Notes under the pieces: model-generated | Database searches by the model: none | Told to the model about the DNA's origin: nothing | Seen by the model: only the letters and a program-made list of their open reading frames with translations | Program-made: the position numbers and the translations under genes | Source: Dasypus novemcinctus | Lineage: Eukaryota; Chordata; Mammalia; Cingulata; Dasypodidae | Assembly: GCF_030445035.2 (NCBI RefSeq) | Contig: NC_080680.1 | Location: 98,771,157 to 98,835,156, forward strand | Length of the DNA stretch: 64,000 nucleotides | Direction of reading: 5' to 3' | Part shown: in pieces, positions 23,166 through 33,195 of the stretch | Layout of the letters: every line of letters starts with the position of its first letter | How positions within the stretch are numbered: the stretch's first letter is position 1

Positions 23166-24729
23166 ATGCTTGATTATTTTCAACCATCACTTGAGTTAAA
23201 ATTATAATAATACTTTCTGAATTTTCATTTGCTTTATGAACACTCTGGCAAAAATTTTTCTGGTTTTTCTTACTTCAAATTTTTCACTGTATGAAACTGA
23301 TTTGTGATGTTCTTTTACTTTTTTCCTCCTTGAGGATCACAAATTTTCTTTATTTGAAACAAGCTTTCTGTTCTGATGAAATATGTAGGCCTTGAGCACT
23401 ATCAACTTGCCACAATCCAACTTTTGAGCACCGTTTGCACCCAACATTCACATTATGAGCAATAATAAGCCATTGCTGTTTTTACTAAAATAACCCAGTA
23501 CTTTTCATTACAGAACTACAAATTCATTGTTTTATTTTAAAGGATTCTTGTAGAGTATCAAAAGACATTCCAGAATATCCTGATTTTTGCACAGCAGCAG
23601 ATAACCCCCAAGCTATAATCCTTTATCATTTTTACTTTGTTCTCCTGTAGATTCAGAATATTTATGTTCATTTCTAAGAGGAAATGTTAAAAAACTTATG
23701 CATACTGTGTTATCTTCTCATTTGGGTGTTCATTTTTAATAGTTATTGCAAATTTTAGATGTATAAATATCAAAACACATTTATCACTTACATGAGAATT
23801 GCTTCACACCAACAATAAACTAAAATAAAAACTAAACTATTGAGAATCAAGGACAACTATGTAGATTGAGGATAATGAAATATTGATATTTGTCCTAAAA
23901 CACAGGATGCCTAAAATGAGTGAGAACATAGATGAAAAGAGGAGCTGCAGTTAATTAACTAGTCTCTCTTCTTCTGAATATGTTTGAATTTTTCCATAAT
24001 GAAACATTTAAAAAATAATAAGGTCCCACACAAACCACACTGCTTACCATGACAGGGACTGAATCTGCGGATAGTGCTGAAAATGTTACTCAGACAAGAG
24101 GCCATGTGTTAACAGTCATTAGGACAGCCTCAAAAATCAGCTTGAACTAATGCATGTATTTAGAATTAACATTACTAATTAAATTTTACCATCTACAGTT
24201 ACTGTTTCATACCAACAGTTTTCTAGTATTTTAATAATTGGTATGAATCTGCCAGAGCTTGGTACCTAGATCTCAGCCCAGAATATACAACAATGAATCA
24301 GACACTGTCCCTGCCTCAAGAAGTTTCCAGGCTAGCTGGGGAGACAGGCATGTGGAGTGAAACATTTTAAGAGGATTCAAGTATAATGGGAACAAGAGGG
24401 GAAGAGAGGTTTTTAGCACAAAGAGGATCAAGGTATATTTACTGGTTATGTCAGGATTGAAGATGGTTTGAAGATGGGTAGAAATTCAAGGGTTCAACAT
24501 AATGAATGAATTACAGGTAAGGCCACCAGCTTCTAGGCTACTTCTGAGTTCTTTGAGAGTCCCAGTTATTCTTAAAATTTTCCAAGTTTTCACGTCTTGT
24601 ACTTTTCTATAATACAAAGCTGTCCACTGTCAGCAACCAAATATTTTTACATGCTTTATAACACATAGAAATTAATATCATTCAACATAAAGAAGTTCTT
24701 TTAATTCCTAGTACTACAAGGGTAATAAT

Positions 24730-24975
24730 GACAAGCACTAATTCATGCAAATGTTCTACACACTTTCATATATTAACCCTTTTAATTCCACATTAGTTCT
24801 ATGAGGTAGGTTTTATTATCTCACATTTTTCAGATGTGGAGCCTGAGCCCTTAAGTGGGGAGTATAAGCCATTGCCCAGGGCCACACAGCTAGGAAGTAG
24901 CGGAAATGGGATTTAACCCCAGGAGTCTGGCTACAGATTCCACTGCCTTAAATATACAGATATTCCTGCTGTCTC
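24730..24975 (+). repeat. MIR element
   Basis: Near-complete MIR order: tattaacccttttaattcca, ctatgaggtaggttttatta, cagatgtggagcctgag, gccacacagctaggaagtag, ccaggagtctggct. Confidence 0.75.
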
Positions 24976-25103
24976 TTTTCATTTACTTCTCACACAAATT
25001 TATACTGATTAGTAAATAGCCACAAGGAAGCTGAAATCATGGGAAAGTTTATAACTGCAGCATTAAAATATCATTGTGATAACCGTACTTGGGCATCCTT
25101 CAG

Positions 25104-25242
25104 GGGAAGCTGTTGCTGAGAAAGACTCTGAAGTCACCTTTATTAAAAAGATTTCCTGTGGCAATGCTGACCTGGAACAAGGAAAACAGTATTTAATTAT
25201 GGGTAAAGAAGCCCTCCAGATAAAGTACAATTTCAATTTCAA
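25104..25242 (+). CDS. C5: C5 coding exon (human exon 40), C345C; last N-glycosylation sequon lost
   Basis: The acceptor is ccttcag and the donor is gtaagt. It enters by completing a split Gly and ends two bases into a codon. It reads [40 protein letters not shown], then KYNFNF. Human C5 has NFS at the last motif, a known N-glycosylation site (Asn1630). Here the third residue is Asn, so the NxS/T sequon is absent. The KKISC cysteine is kept. Confidence 0.95.
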
Positions 25243-25803
25243 GTAAGTCACCACTATTTCGGGGACTTTGATTTTCCTTCCAAAGCAGAGGGTATTTGGT
25301 TCTGAAATACACTGTATGTTTCCCTTGTGTCCTGCTTTTGACCAACAAACCATTACATGCAAAAGTGAAATAATATGAGTTAAAGAACAATTTAAAGCCA
25401 TAACGACAGCTGAGGGTTCAGCGGATTAGTCAAGCAACTGAGGGACAAGTCTGAATCCTCACCTGACCTCCCCAACCACCACAGCCGCTCCTTCTACTTG
25501 TTGCCAGACTGCTCTGTTTCTAAAGAGGAAAATGCTTGAATAAGCATTTTATTATCCATTTGAAAAAATAAACTTTGAAATGGATGCTATTTTGCCTTTA
25601 GCCATGGGTGCCCCAAGCAGCTTCACTGTCCCTCGGGGGTTTGTGAAACTTCCCTGGGAAATGCTGGTCTAGAAGAGTTTGACTGACCACTTGACCACTG
25701 GGTACCTTACATGGGCTGAGCTCATACACAGGAAATCAAATATGGGTTTTTCCTTATCCATGGCCATAATCACAAACAGTCATTTTCATTTTTTTCTTGA
25801 TAG

Positions 25804-25942
25804 GTATATCTACCCTCTGGATTCCTTGACCTGGATTGAATATTGGCCTGTGGAGGCAGAATGTCCATCGTGTCAAGCATTCTTAGCTAATTTAGATGAG
25901 TTTGCTGAAGACATCTTTTTAAATGGCTGTGAAAATGCCTGA
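25804..25942 (+). CDS. C5: C5 last coding exon (human exon 41), C345C end and extended C-terminus
   Basis: The acceptor is tcttgatag; the first base completes a Lys codon. It reads [16 protein letters not shown], a diverged VEAECPSC, then [19 protein letters not shown]. Human C5 stops after that Cys. Here the next codon is GAA, followed by AAT GCC and then TGA at 25,940, giving the extra residues ENA. The frame is fixed by the upstream exons, so this is not a reading-frame artefact. A sequencing error at one base remains possible. Confidence 0.95.
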
Positions 25943-26322
25943 AGAAGTTGAGCAGCACAGAGTTTTCTCTTGTGGACTTTCTGTTGACATTTCTCTCTGT
26001 GTGTGTATGTAACATTCACAGCTGGTCTTATTTGGAAAGCTCACTTAGAATTCATGGCCCTTGCTTTTATTAGGAACAATATTAAGAGCTGTAACTTTCT
26101 AAAATAATATGGCCTTGGGGAATGTGGAGACAGATACTCCAAGGTTATTGGACACCAGAAGCAATGAACTGGAAACCTCCGAAAACCAACCACCAGGACT
26201 GTCAGTGGGGCCAAAAAAATAGGTTCATTGAAATGTAGTATCTTACAACAACATGGCCTTTCCTGGAAAGAAAATACCAAGGAACAGAAAACTGATCATT
26301 AAAGCTCGACTTTACTTTCACA
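25943..26322 (+). other. C5: C5 3' UTR
   Basis: About 380 nt from the stop to the expected cleavage region. From memory it parallels the human C5 3' UTR closely, sharing segments such as cagctggtcttattt, cttgcttttattag, ggttattggacacc, ataccaaggaacag and gatcattaaagc. No repeat interrupts it. Confidence 0.88.
26298..26303 (+). terminator. C5: C5 polyadenylation signal ATTAAA
   Basis: ATTAAA lies in the context ctgatcATTAAAgctcg at the same place as in human C5. A cleavage site would be expected 15-25 nt downstream, near 26,320, followed by the T/G-rich stretch cagtgtgctt. Confidence 0.85.
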
Positions 26323-28590
26323 GTGTGCTTAATAGCATGTTATTTTATGCTAGGTCAACTTCAACAACACAAAGAGAGACGAAGTGAGAGACGGAGAGAA
26401 GTAGAGAGCCTTCACCCTGAGAAGGCCTAACTTCAGAGCCCTCAGCAAACTGAGAAGGAAGGAGAGTTTGTCTCTGCCTCTTGGTCCCCTTTCATCACCC
26501 TCTGATAGGAGATTCCTCTACTCCCCTCTCTTCCCTCCCAGCACATATTCATTTCACCAGCACCTTGCTCTTTCCAGTAATTTCTCTACTGGAAGGCAGA
26601 TTCAAGTGCAGCAACCTGGCAAAAAAAACAAAAAACAAAAAAAAACCCTGAAGGACACTCAGGAGACCTTGTTTTACTTCTACCCATGTTCTCTCTTGAG
26701 CCTCTGTCTGAGCTTTATATAAGAAGATTTATAACAAGAGGTTAATTTTTAACTGACATTTTCAGCACTTTAGATCATACAAATGAGTTCTAACGTTGTT
26801 CCTTTAGTGTCTCAAAAATCTCATGAGGTACAGGTATTATTATTGTCCCCATTTTACAGATGAGGAAATTGAAGCTCGGGAAGGCAAAGTAAATTTTCCA
26901 GCCTAATAAGGGGCAAAGTCAGAGACCAAACTCCAAGTCTCATACCCCCATCGCATTGCTTTCTGGGTTTAATTTTCTAAGACTAAAGCCGGATGTGGTT
27001 GGAGTTTCTTAGACATAGTTTAACTAGCTCCGCTGAACTATCACAAGGAAATATGGAAAATAAGCTCTGGATGTAATGGTAGAAGTGACTGAGATGCATT
27101 CCCTTTTGAAAAATCTGATTTGGGGAGAAGAAAAGATCTGTGTTTTACCAGTTAGGGGGAATCACACAAGGCCTTTCAGCATGGCTCTTAAGAAACACCA
27201 AAATTTTCCACTTGCAAGAACCAGGGATTTTTTTCAAATGTCAAAACTCACATTGTAGGCACCTCCCTTGGCAAAAACACCCAACTTGCCCACTCTGCCC
27301 CTGCTGCCTGCCGGTGAGGGTGAGCGGACGTCCCTCCTCCCAGCAGGCCTTATGGTGTCTCAGTCCTCTTGCTGCTGAACTCAGCGGGGAGGGAAACCGG
27401 AAGCTGCGTCAGAGGCCCCAGGACCTCTGAGCTGTTTTGTTGCATCTCCCCGGACGCTGTGGCAAACACTGGTCAGTCTCAGTTCAGGCCACGGTGCCCT
27501 AATTAATCCACGCTACAGCTGAACTTCAGAACATCAATGCAGGCTTTTGTGAGTTAGCCTGGCACCACTTAAAAAACCCTCTAGCTAACTTCTGCACATT
27601 AAACATCACTTCCTTAGCGGGGCTTTTGCTGACTCTCCAAACCGGCCTGGGGCCCCATCTTAACATCTCTAGCACCCTCTAGCACCTTCTCTACCCAGAG
27701 CTCTTGTGCCCTTGCAATTATTTACTTAATCACGTGTAATTATGTGCTTAGTGTGCAGCTTCCTGGCTACACTGTAAGCTCCATGTGGGCTTTCAAAGTG
27801 TTTTTTTTTCACCCCTATACTATGTTCTGTGTCTGGCACAGTATAGGGACGAAATAAGGGTTTGTGGAGTGACTAATACAAGGAATATGGGGAATCAAAC
27901 ACCCAAGTTTTAGTCTTGGCTTTGCTCCTAAGTGGCAGTGATTGGGAACAAGACTCTTACTCTCTTTACTAGCCTATAAAACAAGGGAGCTCCAAGAAGT
28001 GTGAAACAAAACAAAACCAAATGGCAGGCCATCATCAAATCTTGAGTTATGTATTTCTGTCTTTAAGCGTGAGGTCCATGTGAGCTGCGGGAACTGCGCA
28101 CGTCTTGCTGTACAAAGGCAGGTGGGTTTAGGCAGGTATAGCAGGGTAGGAGGTTATTTCCAGTTAAGGAGAAAAGCAGAAGGCAGGTTTCCACTGGGAG
28201 GAAACAGGATGATTTTAGGTGACACAGATGACCGTTGTTCATTTGAACATCCATATGCTTACTTTAATGTGTATTAGGAAAAAGATAACTAGCACATCAA
28301 AGCCATGAGATCAAGTTCTCTTTTAAAGTACATTTAAGTCATAAAGTAAGTCTAATTAAGGAAAAATATTAAGTAAATAAAAGTATATGTTGTTCTTAGG
28401 GCAAAAAATCATGAAGTTGGCATGCAAATGGTTGAAGTTTAGGAAAGTCTGGTGTATGGGAAAACGTGGAGTTGAGTAATTACCAAGCTTGAGACAGGCG
28501 CAGAGTAAAGAGACCAGCCTCACTCCTTATTTCTCAGTGGGTGACCCTGAACCAAAGTCACGTTCAGTCTTAACTCCCAGCTCCTGGGAG
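26323..28590. other. Intergenic, C5 downstream flank
   Basis: A MIR lies at about 26,770-26,960 (tacagatgaggaaattgaagc). A sense L2 3' end lies at about 27,600-27,890 (tacactgtaagctccatgtgggc ... gtctggcacagtata). No splice-supported ORF is seen. A human lncRNA (C5T1lncRNA) is reported in the C5-TRAF1 interval; I cannot identify an armadillo counterpart here. Confidence 0.5.
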
Positions 28591-28594
28591 TGCT

Positions 28595-30370
28595 AATTTA
28601 TTCAGCAACATTCTACATACATGTATTGATTGTCAACTGCATTCTTGACACAGTTCCAGGTGCTTGGCATCTACATGCCTGCCATTGAAGAACTTAGACT
28701 CCAGCAGACAAAAATGCAATAAGCAATAAAGACAGTAATTAGGTCTTTGATTTTCTTGGATGTTAGTTTAAGACTATGGGAACAGAAAAAGAACAAGGTA
28801 AAGGAGATCGGGAATGGTTGGGGCAGGGGCTGCAATTTTTAAAAGGTCGGCCAGGTCAGGGTGGGCACCTTTGAGAAGGTGAGATTTGGAGCAAAGACTT
28901 GAAGAACGTGTAAGAGTGAGCCACGTGGCTATCTGGGGGAAGAGTGCCCCAGGCAGAGGAAACACCTGGTGCCCAGCCACTAAAGCAGGAGCATACCTGG
29001 TGTGTTATAGGCAGAGGTGAGCAAAGGCGAAGATAGGTGGAGAGGAACCCAGAGAGGTCATAGGGACCAGATTATGCAGCCATGGAAGGGACTTTGGCTT
29101 TACTTGGAGGGAATGAGAGCTATTACAAGGTTTTGGACAGAGGAATGACCTGGTCTGTCTAACCATTTTAAAGGCTCACTCTAACTGCTCTGTTGAAAAC
29201 AAGGCAAGGATAAAAGTAGAGATCAGTTAGGTGGCTACTGCAGTAAACCAGGTGAGAAATGAGGGTACCTCAGACCACAGTGGTTGTAGGGGAAGTGTTG
29301 TAAAAATGTTTGGATTCTGGATATATTTTAAAAGTAGATCCAATCAAATTCCTCAATAGATTGGAAATAGGTATGAGGGAAAGAAAGGAGTCAAGAATGC
29401 TACCACCGACTCATAAATAGATAAGTGACATGGTTTATCTATACTGGAAGATAATATTTTCAATGACCATAACTAACAAAATAGTAGTGTCCAGAATAAA
29501 TAAAGAACAAATTCAAATCAACTGGAAAAATAGGAAAAAATAGTCACAGAATATGAGTACACAGTTCATATCTGGCCAATATCATATGCCAAGATATTCA
29601 AATTCCTAGTAATCCTGAACATGTGCTCGTAATGCAGCAAAATTTTAAACTCTGATTATACTGCCTATGTGTAAGGTTGGGTGGGAGAGGGACTCTGGCC
29701 TTACCTGTGGGAATGTAAATAATGTTAAATGTGTTTTATGCATTCAATAATATATTATCAGCCATAAATGGAATGGAGTACTGATACCTACTACAGCATG
29801 GATGAACCTTGAAATCCTTATGCTAAATGAAAGAAGCAAGTCACAAAAGACCACATAATAGGAAAATCCATAGAGACAAAAAGTAGATTGGCACTTGCTT
29901 AGGGCTAGGGAGGTAGGAGGTGATAGCTAAAGGGTACAGAGTTTCTCTGTAGTGATGAAAATTTTCTGAAATTGACCATGGTGATGGTTGAACATATCTA
30001 TGATTATACTAAAAACCATTGTCTTGTACCCTTTAAACGGGTGAGTTGTGTGGTATGTGAATTATATCACATTAATGCTGTTTTGTTTTTTAAGTATGAT
30101 ACTAAGGTTTGCCCTGAGTATCCAGAAGAACGGAGTTGCCATTGACTAAGATTAGGAAACCTTCAGATGGGGCAAGTTGAGGGGGGAGGGGTTGCTTTAG
30201 GAATCAGGAGTTCAGAAATGACAATTTGTGTGCTGAAGAGAATTATCCAGTAGAGAATAAATAATTGACGGTGGGAGAATTGCTGGAGTGGTGTCCTCAA
30301 ACAGGCAAGAGTGGGCAGGATCTAGTTCACGAGCAGAGGAACTGGCCTTAGAGAAGAGCATTACTAGTTC
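28595..30370 (-). repeat. L2 remnant interrupted by an L1 insertion
   Basis: Antisense L2 runs from about 28,595 (ttattcagcaacattctac) through agacttgaagaacgtg, atctgggggaagagtgcccc, tggattctggatatat and aggagtcaagaatg at about 29,395. After an L1 block it resumes near 30,095 with gaacggagttgccattgact and atcaggagttcag, the next words of the same L2 text. Confidence 0.65.
29490..30090 (+). mobile_element. L1 3' end, sense, inserted in L2
   Basis: Contains ggaatggagtactgatacc, agcatggatgaaccttgaa, gctaaatgaaagaagcaag, accatggtgatggttg and accctttaaacgggtgagtt, the ordered text of an old L1 3' end. It ends in gtgaattatatcacattaat. Confidence 0.75.
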
Positions 30371-30378
30371 ACCTGTGG

Positions 30379-31038
30379 CAGGTGCTGGCAAAATTTTTCT
30401 GTAAAGCACCAGATAATAAATAGATTAGGCTGTATGGGCCATACAGTCTCTGTCATAACTATTCACTTCTGCCATCATTGTGTAAAAGCAGCCATAGACA
30501 ATATGTGAATGCATGGCCATGGCTGTGTTCCAGCAAAACTTCATTTACAAAAACAGGTGATGGGAAGTGGACTTAGTCCAATGGCTAGGACATCCGTCTA
30601 CCACATGGAGGTCCTCGGTTCAAACCCCGGGCCTCCTTGACCCGTGTGGAGCTGGCCCATGCACAGTGCTCATGCGCGCAAGGAGTGCCCTGCCAAGCAG
30701 CGGTGTCCCCCTGCGTAGGGGAGCCCCACGCGCAAGGAGTGCACCCTGTAAGGAGAGCCGCCCAGTGGGAAAGAAAGTGCAGCCTGTCCAAGAATGGCAC
30801 CACATACATGAGAGCTGACAAAACAACAAGATGACGCAACAAAAAGAAACACAGATTCCTGGTGCCGCTGATAAGGATAGAAGAGGTCACAGAAGAACAC
30901 ACAGTGAATGGACACAGAGAGCAGACAACTGGGGGGGGGAGGGGAAGGGGAGAGAAATAAATAAAAAATAAATCTTTAAAAAAAAACCAAACAGGTGGTG
31001 AGCTGGACTTGCCCTGTAGGCAGTAGTTTGCTGACCTG
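30379..31038 (-). mobile_element. hAT-type (MER-like) element split by a DAS-III SINE
   Basis: Left terminus caggtgctggcaaaatttttctg at 30,379 and right terminus gtagtttgctgacctg ending 31,038. Inside are gggccatacagtctctgtc, agcagccatagacaatatg and ggctgtgttccagcaaaact. The interior is broken at 30,559 by a full DAS-III copy. A second copy of the same family, in the other orientation, is at 60,957-61,271. Confidence 0.72.
30560..30988 (+). mobile_element. DAS-III SINE, full length, inserted in the hAT element
   Basis: Head with box A (tagtccaatggctagg) and box B (ggttcaaaccccgggcc), the standard body, a G run near 30,931 and an (AAAT)n/A tail. Direct repeats aaacaggtg at 30,551-30,559 and 30,989-30,997 fall inside the hAT element, showing the order of insertion. 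Confidence 0.88.
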
Positions 31039-31859
31039 ATCTATGGAAGTAAGTAGGGAGTTAGAGTGTATATAGGGGGATGCTGGTAGATGGGTAGAGG
31101 CAGTGGCGAGAGTGTGTGGACGTTCCTTCCTCAGAGAAATAGGAAGTGAGGTCATCACCTGAGAGGAGGAATGGGAAGGAGGTATTGAAGGCATGAGGGG
31201 AGAGGGGAAGGGATAAGAGAGTTGTCTAGAAGAGAGGAAGAATGGATGGGCTAAGGGTTTGTAATATAATTGCCTCTTAGCCCTGAGGTTTCTAGTCATT
31301 CATTCAAAGTGGGGTTAGTCAGCTTGGATCTGTGGGATTCCTTTTCAGAATCTGATGAATGCTAAGGACCGATCAGTGCCCTGCAGTCAAGACACCCCGG
31401 GACACCTGTAACTGAACAAAGTTGAGATTACTGACTTTTTTTTCTTTTATAAAGGGTATTTATCTGGGGTAAAAGCTTACAGTTACAAGGCTCTAAAGAG
31501 TTCAACTCAAGGTTAGTTCCTCACCAAAGTATGTTGCCATGTGTTGAAGCAAGATGGTGGGCGACATCTGTGAGGGTTCAGCCTTTCTCTTTCCTCTTAA
31601 GGCTCTGTGGGCCCAGCTTCTTCGGATCTCAGCTGTAGTCTGGAAGGTTCATTTCTTTCTGGGCCTGAGATGGTTGACTCTCTGCAATAGGGAGAATACG
31701 TACAATGGGAACCATCAGACTTCTCAGTAAGAGGGTGCTAGAAAGGACTTGAAGGAACTGAGCTTGTGGCAGATTTATTTCAGGGTTTAAGGGAATGGGG
31801 CTTCGCTCTGGATTGGAGTTGTCAAGAAGCAGGGTTAATCCTACGGTTGTGTTGTTGGA

Positions 31860-32540
31860 GATGGTGCTTAGGTTCGTGGCCTTGTCCTGAGAAAGATTTC
31901 AAGGACAAGCCACAAATTAGTTAGGCAAGCAAAGAATTTATTGGGGGGGCAGGGGGTAGAGTAAGAGAACAGAAAGCAAGAGAACAGAAACACACCACTT
32001 GAGTGTAAGGCGGGCATTTTCAAGGGAGAAAATGCAAAGTCCTGTCCTAGGGTCCGTGTGTTATACGGTGGGTGCAGGACTCCAGGGTCTGCACTGATTG
32101 TCACATCAAATAGAGCAAATAGGGAAGCTCTGTGGGCTAATCTGAATCTCTGAAGGGTTTAGGGGTTGCTCTCCAGTGGTGATTGGCTCCTGGCTACTGC
32201 TCCCACGAGGGGCTTATGAAAATAGATGGGTAGTGTAGAAATACCCTGTTTTTCTCCTTTTCCTCTGCTGGGTGGGCATTGTAAGCTGCTTTCACATGGC
32301 TTGTTTACACAGTCAGTGGACACACGGTACTGGCGTTGTTTCCGCAGCTGATGGGTAAATGGTATAAACTGCATTCCCACCACGTCAGCAGGCACCAGCT
32401 GCTTGCTTACATGATTCCAGCAGGATGCTGCTTTGGTTTCTTCTACTAGGTGGTGTTTGTGATGAAATTTATTGGGTTTCCTGACCCTCCTCCTGAGGTC
32501 CCTATTCTATCTGGCCTCAGCAGAGTATCTTTTGAATTCC
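31860..32540 (-). mobile_element. Probable retroviral-type LTR, antisense
   Basis: On the minus strand an AATAAA (31,937-31,942) is followed by ttctttgcttgcctaac and later gaaatctttctcagg, the layout of the R-U5 end of a gammaretrovirus-like LTR. Upstream on that strand lies about 600 bp of U3-like, non-coding sequence. I could not fix both termini, and no gag/pol/env-like frame is present nearby. The flanking block 31,440-31,860 also reads like repeat but is unassigned. Confidence 0.4.
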
Positions 32541-33057
32541 TGTCTAGCTAGGAAGAAAAGAAGCAGCAGTCACTCATTAGCCAGGAAATGGGATGTTTGG
32601 TCATTTTGTGGTTTGGACAATGTCTTCCCTTTTTTTTTCACTCAAAAATGATAATGGAGTAGTCTTTTTGTCTTGATTCATTAGCAACACCAGGGCCTAG
32701 TTGGTAGAGCCGATCTAGCTTCCAGTTGTCAAGGGCTGCTCTTCTCTGTCACAAACTCTTTTTCCCTGATAAATGCACATACACACCACAAGGCCCAAAT
32801 TTGCATACTATTTCAGAGGTCCTGTGAAAGTCCATGCATGGACCTCAAGATTGAAAACCGCTGCCTTAAGAGCGGGGACTTGAGCCGCCAAAGCTGGGAG
32901 GCGTTCAGAGATACAAAGCAGCTCTGCATCACGTTTGTGTAGGTTTTCCCCATGCCTGGAAAAGAGATTCGTTCTGCATGTTTAATGTGAGGAGACAAAA
33001 TTGTCAGCAGGAACATGATCTTTAACACTGGGAGAGTAAAATATGCCTTTATGCCTC

Positions 33058-33195
33058 TGAAGAAGGAAGGAAAGAAGGAAGGAAGGAAGGAAGGAAGGGA
33101 GGGAGGGAGGGGGGAGGGAGGGAGGAAGGGGTAAGAGAGGGAAGAAGAGAGGAGAAGAGTGGAAAGAAGGGAAGAGGGAGAGAGGGAGGGGATTT
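33058..33195 (+). repeat. GGAA/GGGA-rich purine microsatellite
   Basis: An almost pure purine strand: (GGAA)n at 33,068-33,097, then (GGGA)n to about 33,125 and imperfect GA repeats to 33,195. Clusters of GGAA are potential ETS-factor sites, and long mirror-like purine tracts can form triplex DNA (known properties, not shown here). Confidence 0.9.

Larger units (their letters stand above)
20145..25103 (+). other. C5: C5 intron (about 5 kb), AT-rich with L2, SINE and MIR
   Basis: Contents: antisense L2 at 20,155-20,760; a long AT-rich unassigned stretch at 20,760-22,450 with a short (AT)n near 21,692; nested SINEs at 22,455-23,165; unassigned sequence to 24,250; antisense L2-like text at about 24,260-24,500; MIR at about 24,730-24,975. 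Confidence 0.6.
1992..26303 (+). other. C5: Complement C5 gene, 3' part (13 terminal exons plus 3' UTR)
   Basis: C5 is the secreted complement protein cleaved by C5 convertases into C5a (anaphylatoxin) and C5b (start of the membrane attack complex). The 13 exons here join without frame conflict into 455 codons plus a split glycine. They correspond by my count to human residues 1221-1676: end of the C5d/thioester-like domain, CUB, MG8 and C345C. C5a and the beta chain lie upstream of the window. Identity rests on near-continuous agreement with human C5 from memory, including conserved cysteines and the [12 protein letters not shown] terminus. Introns range from 249 bp to about 5.8 kb. No frameshift or internal stop is seen, so the gene looks functional. 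Confidence 0.97.
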
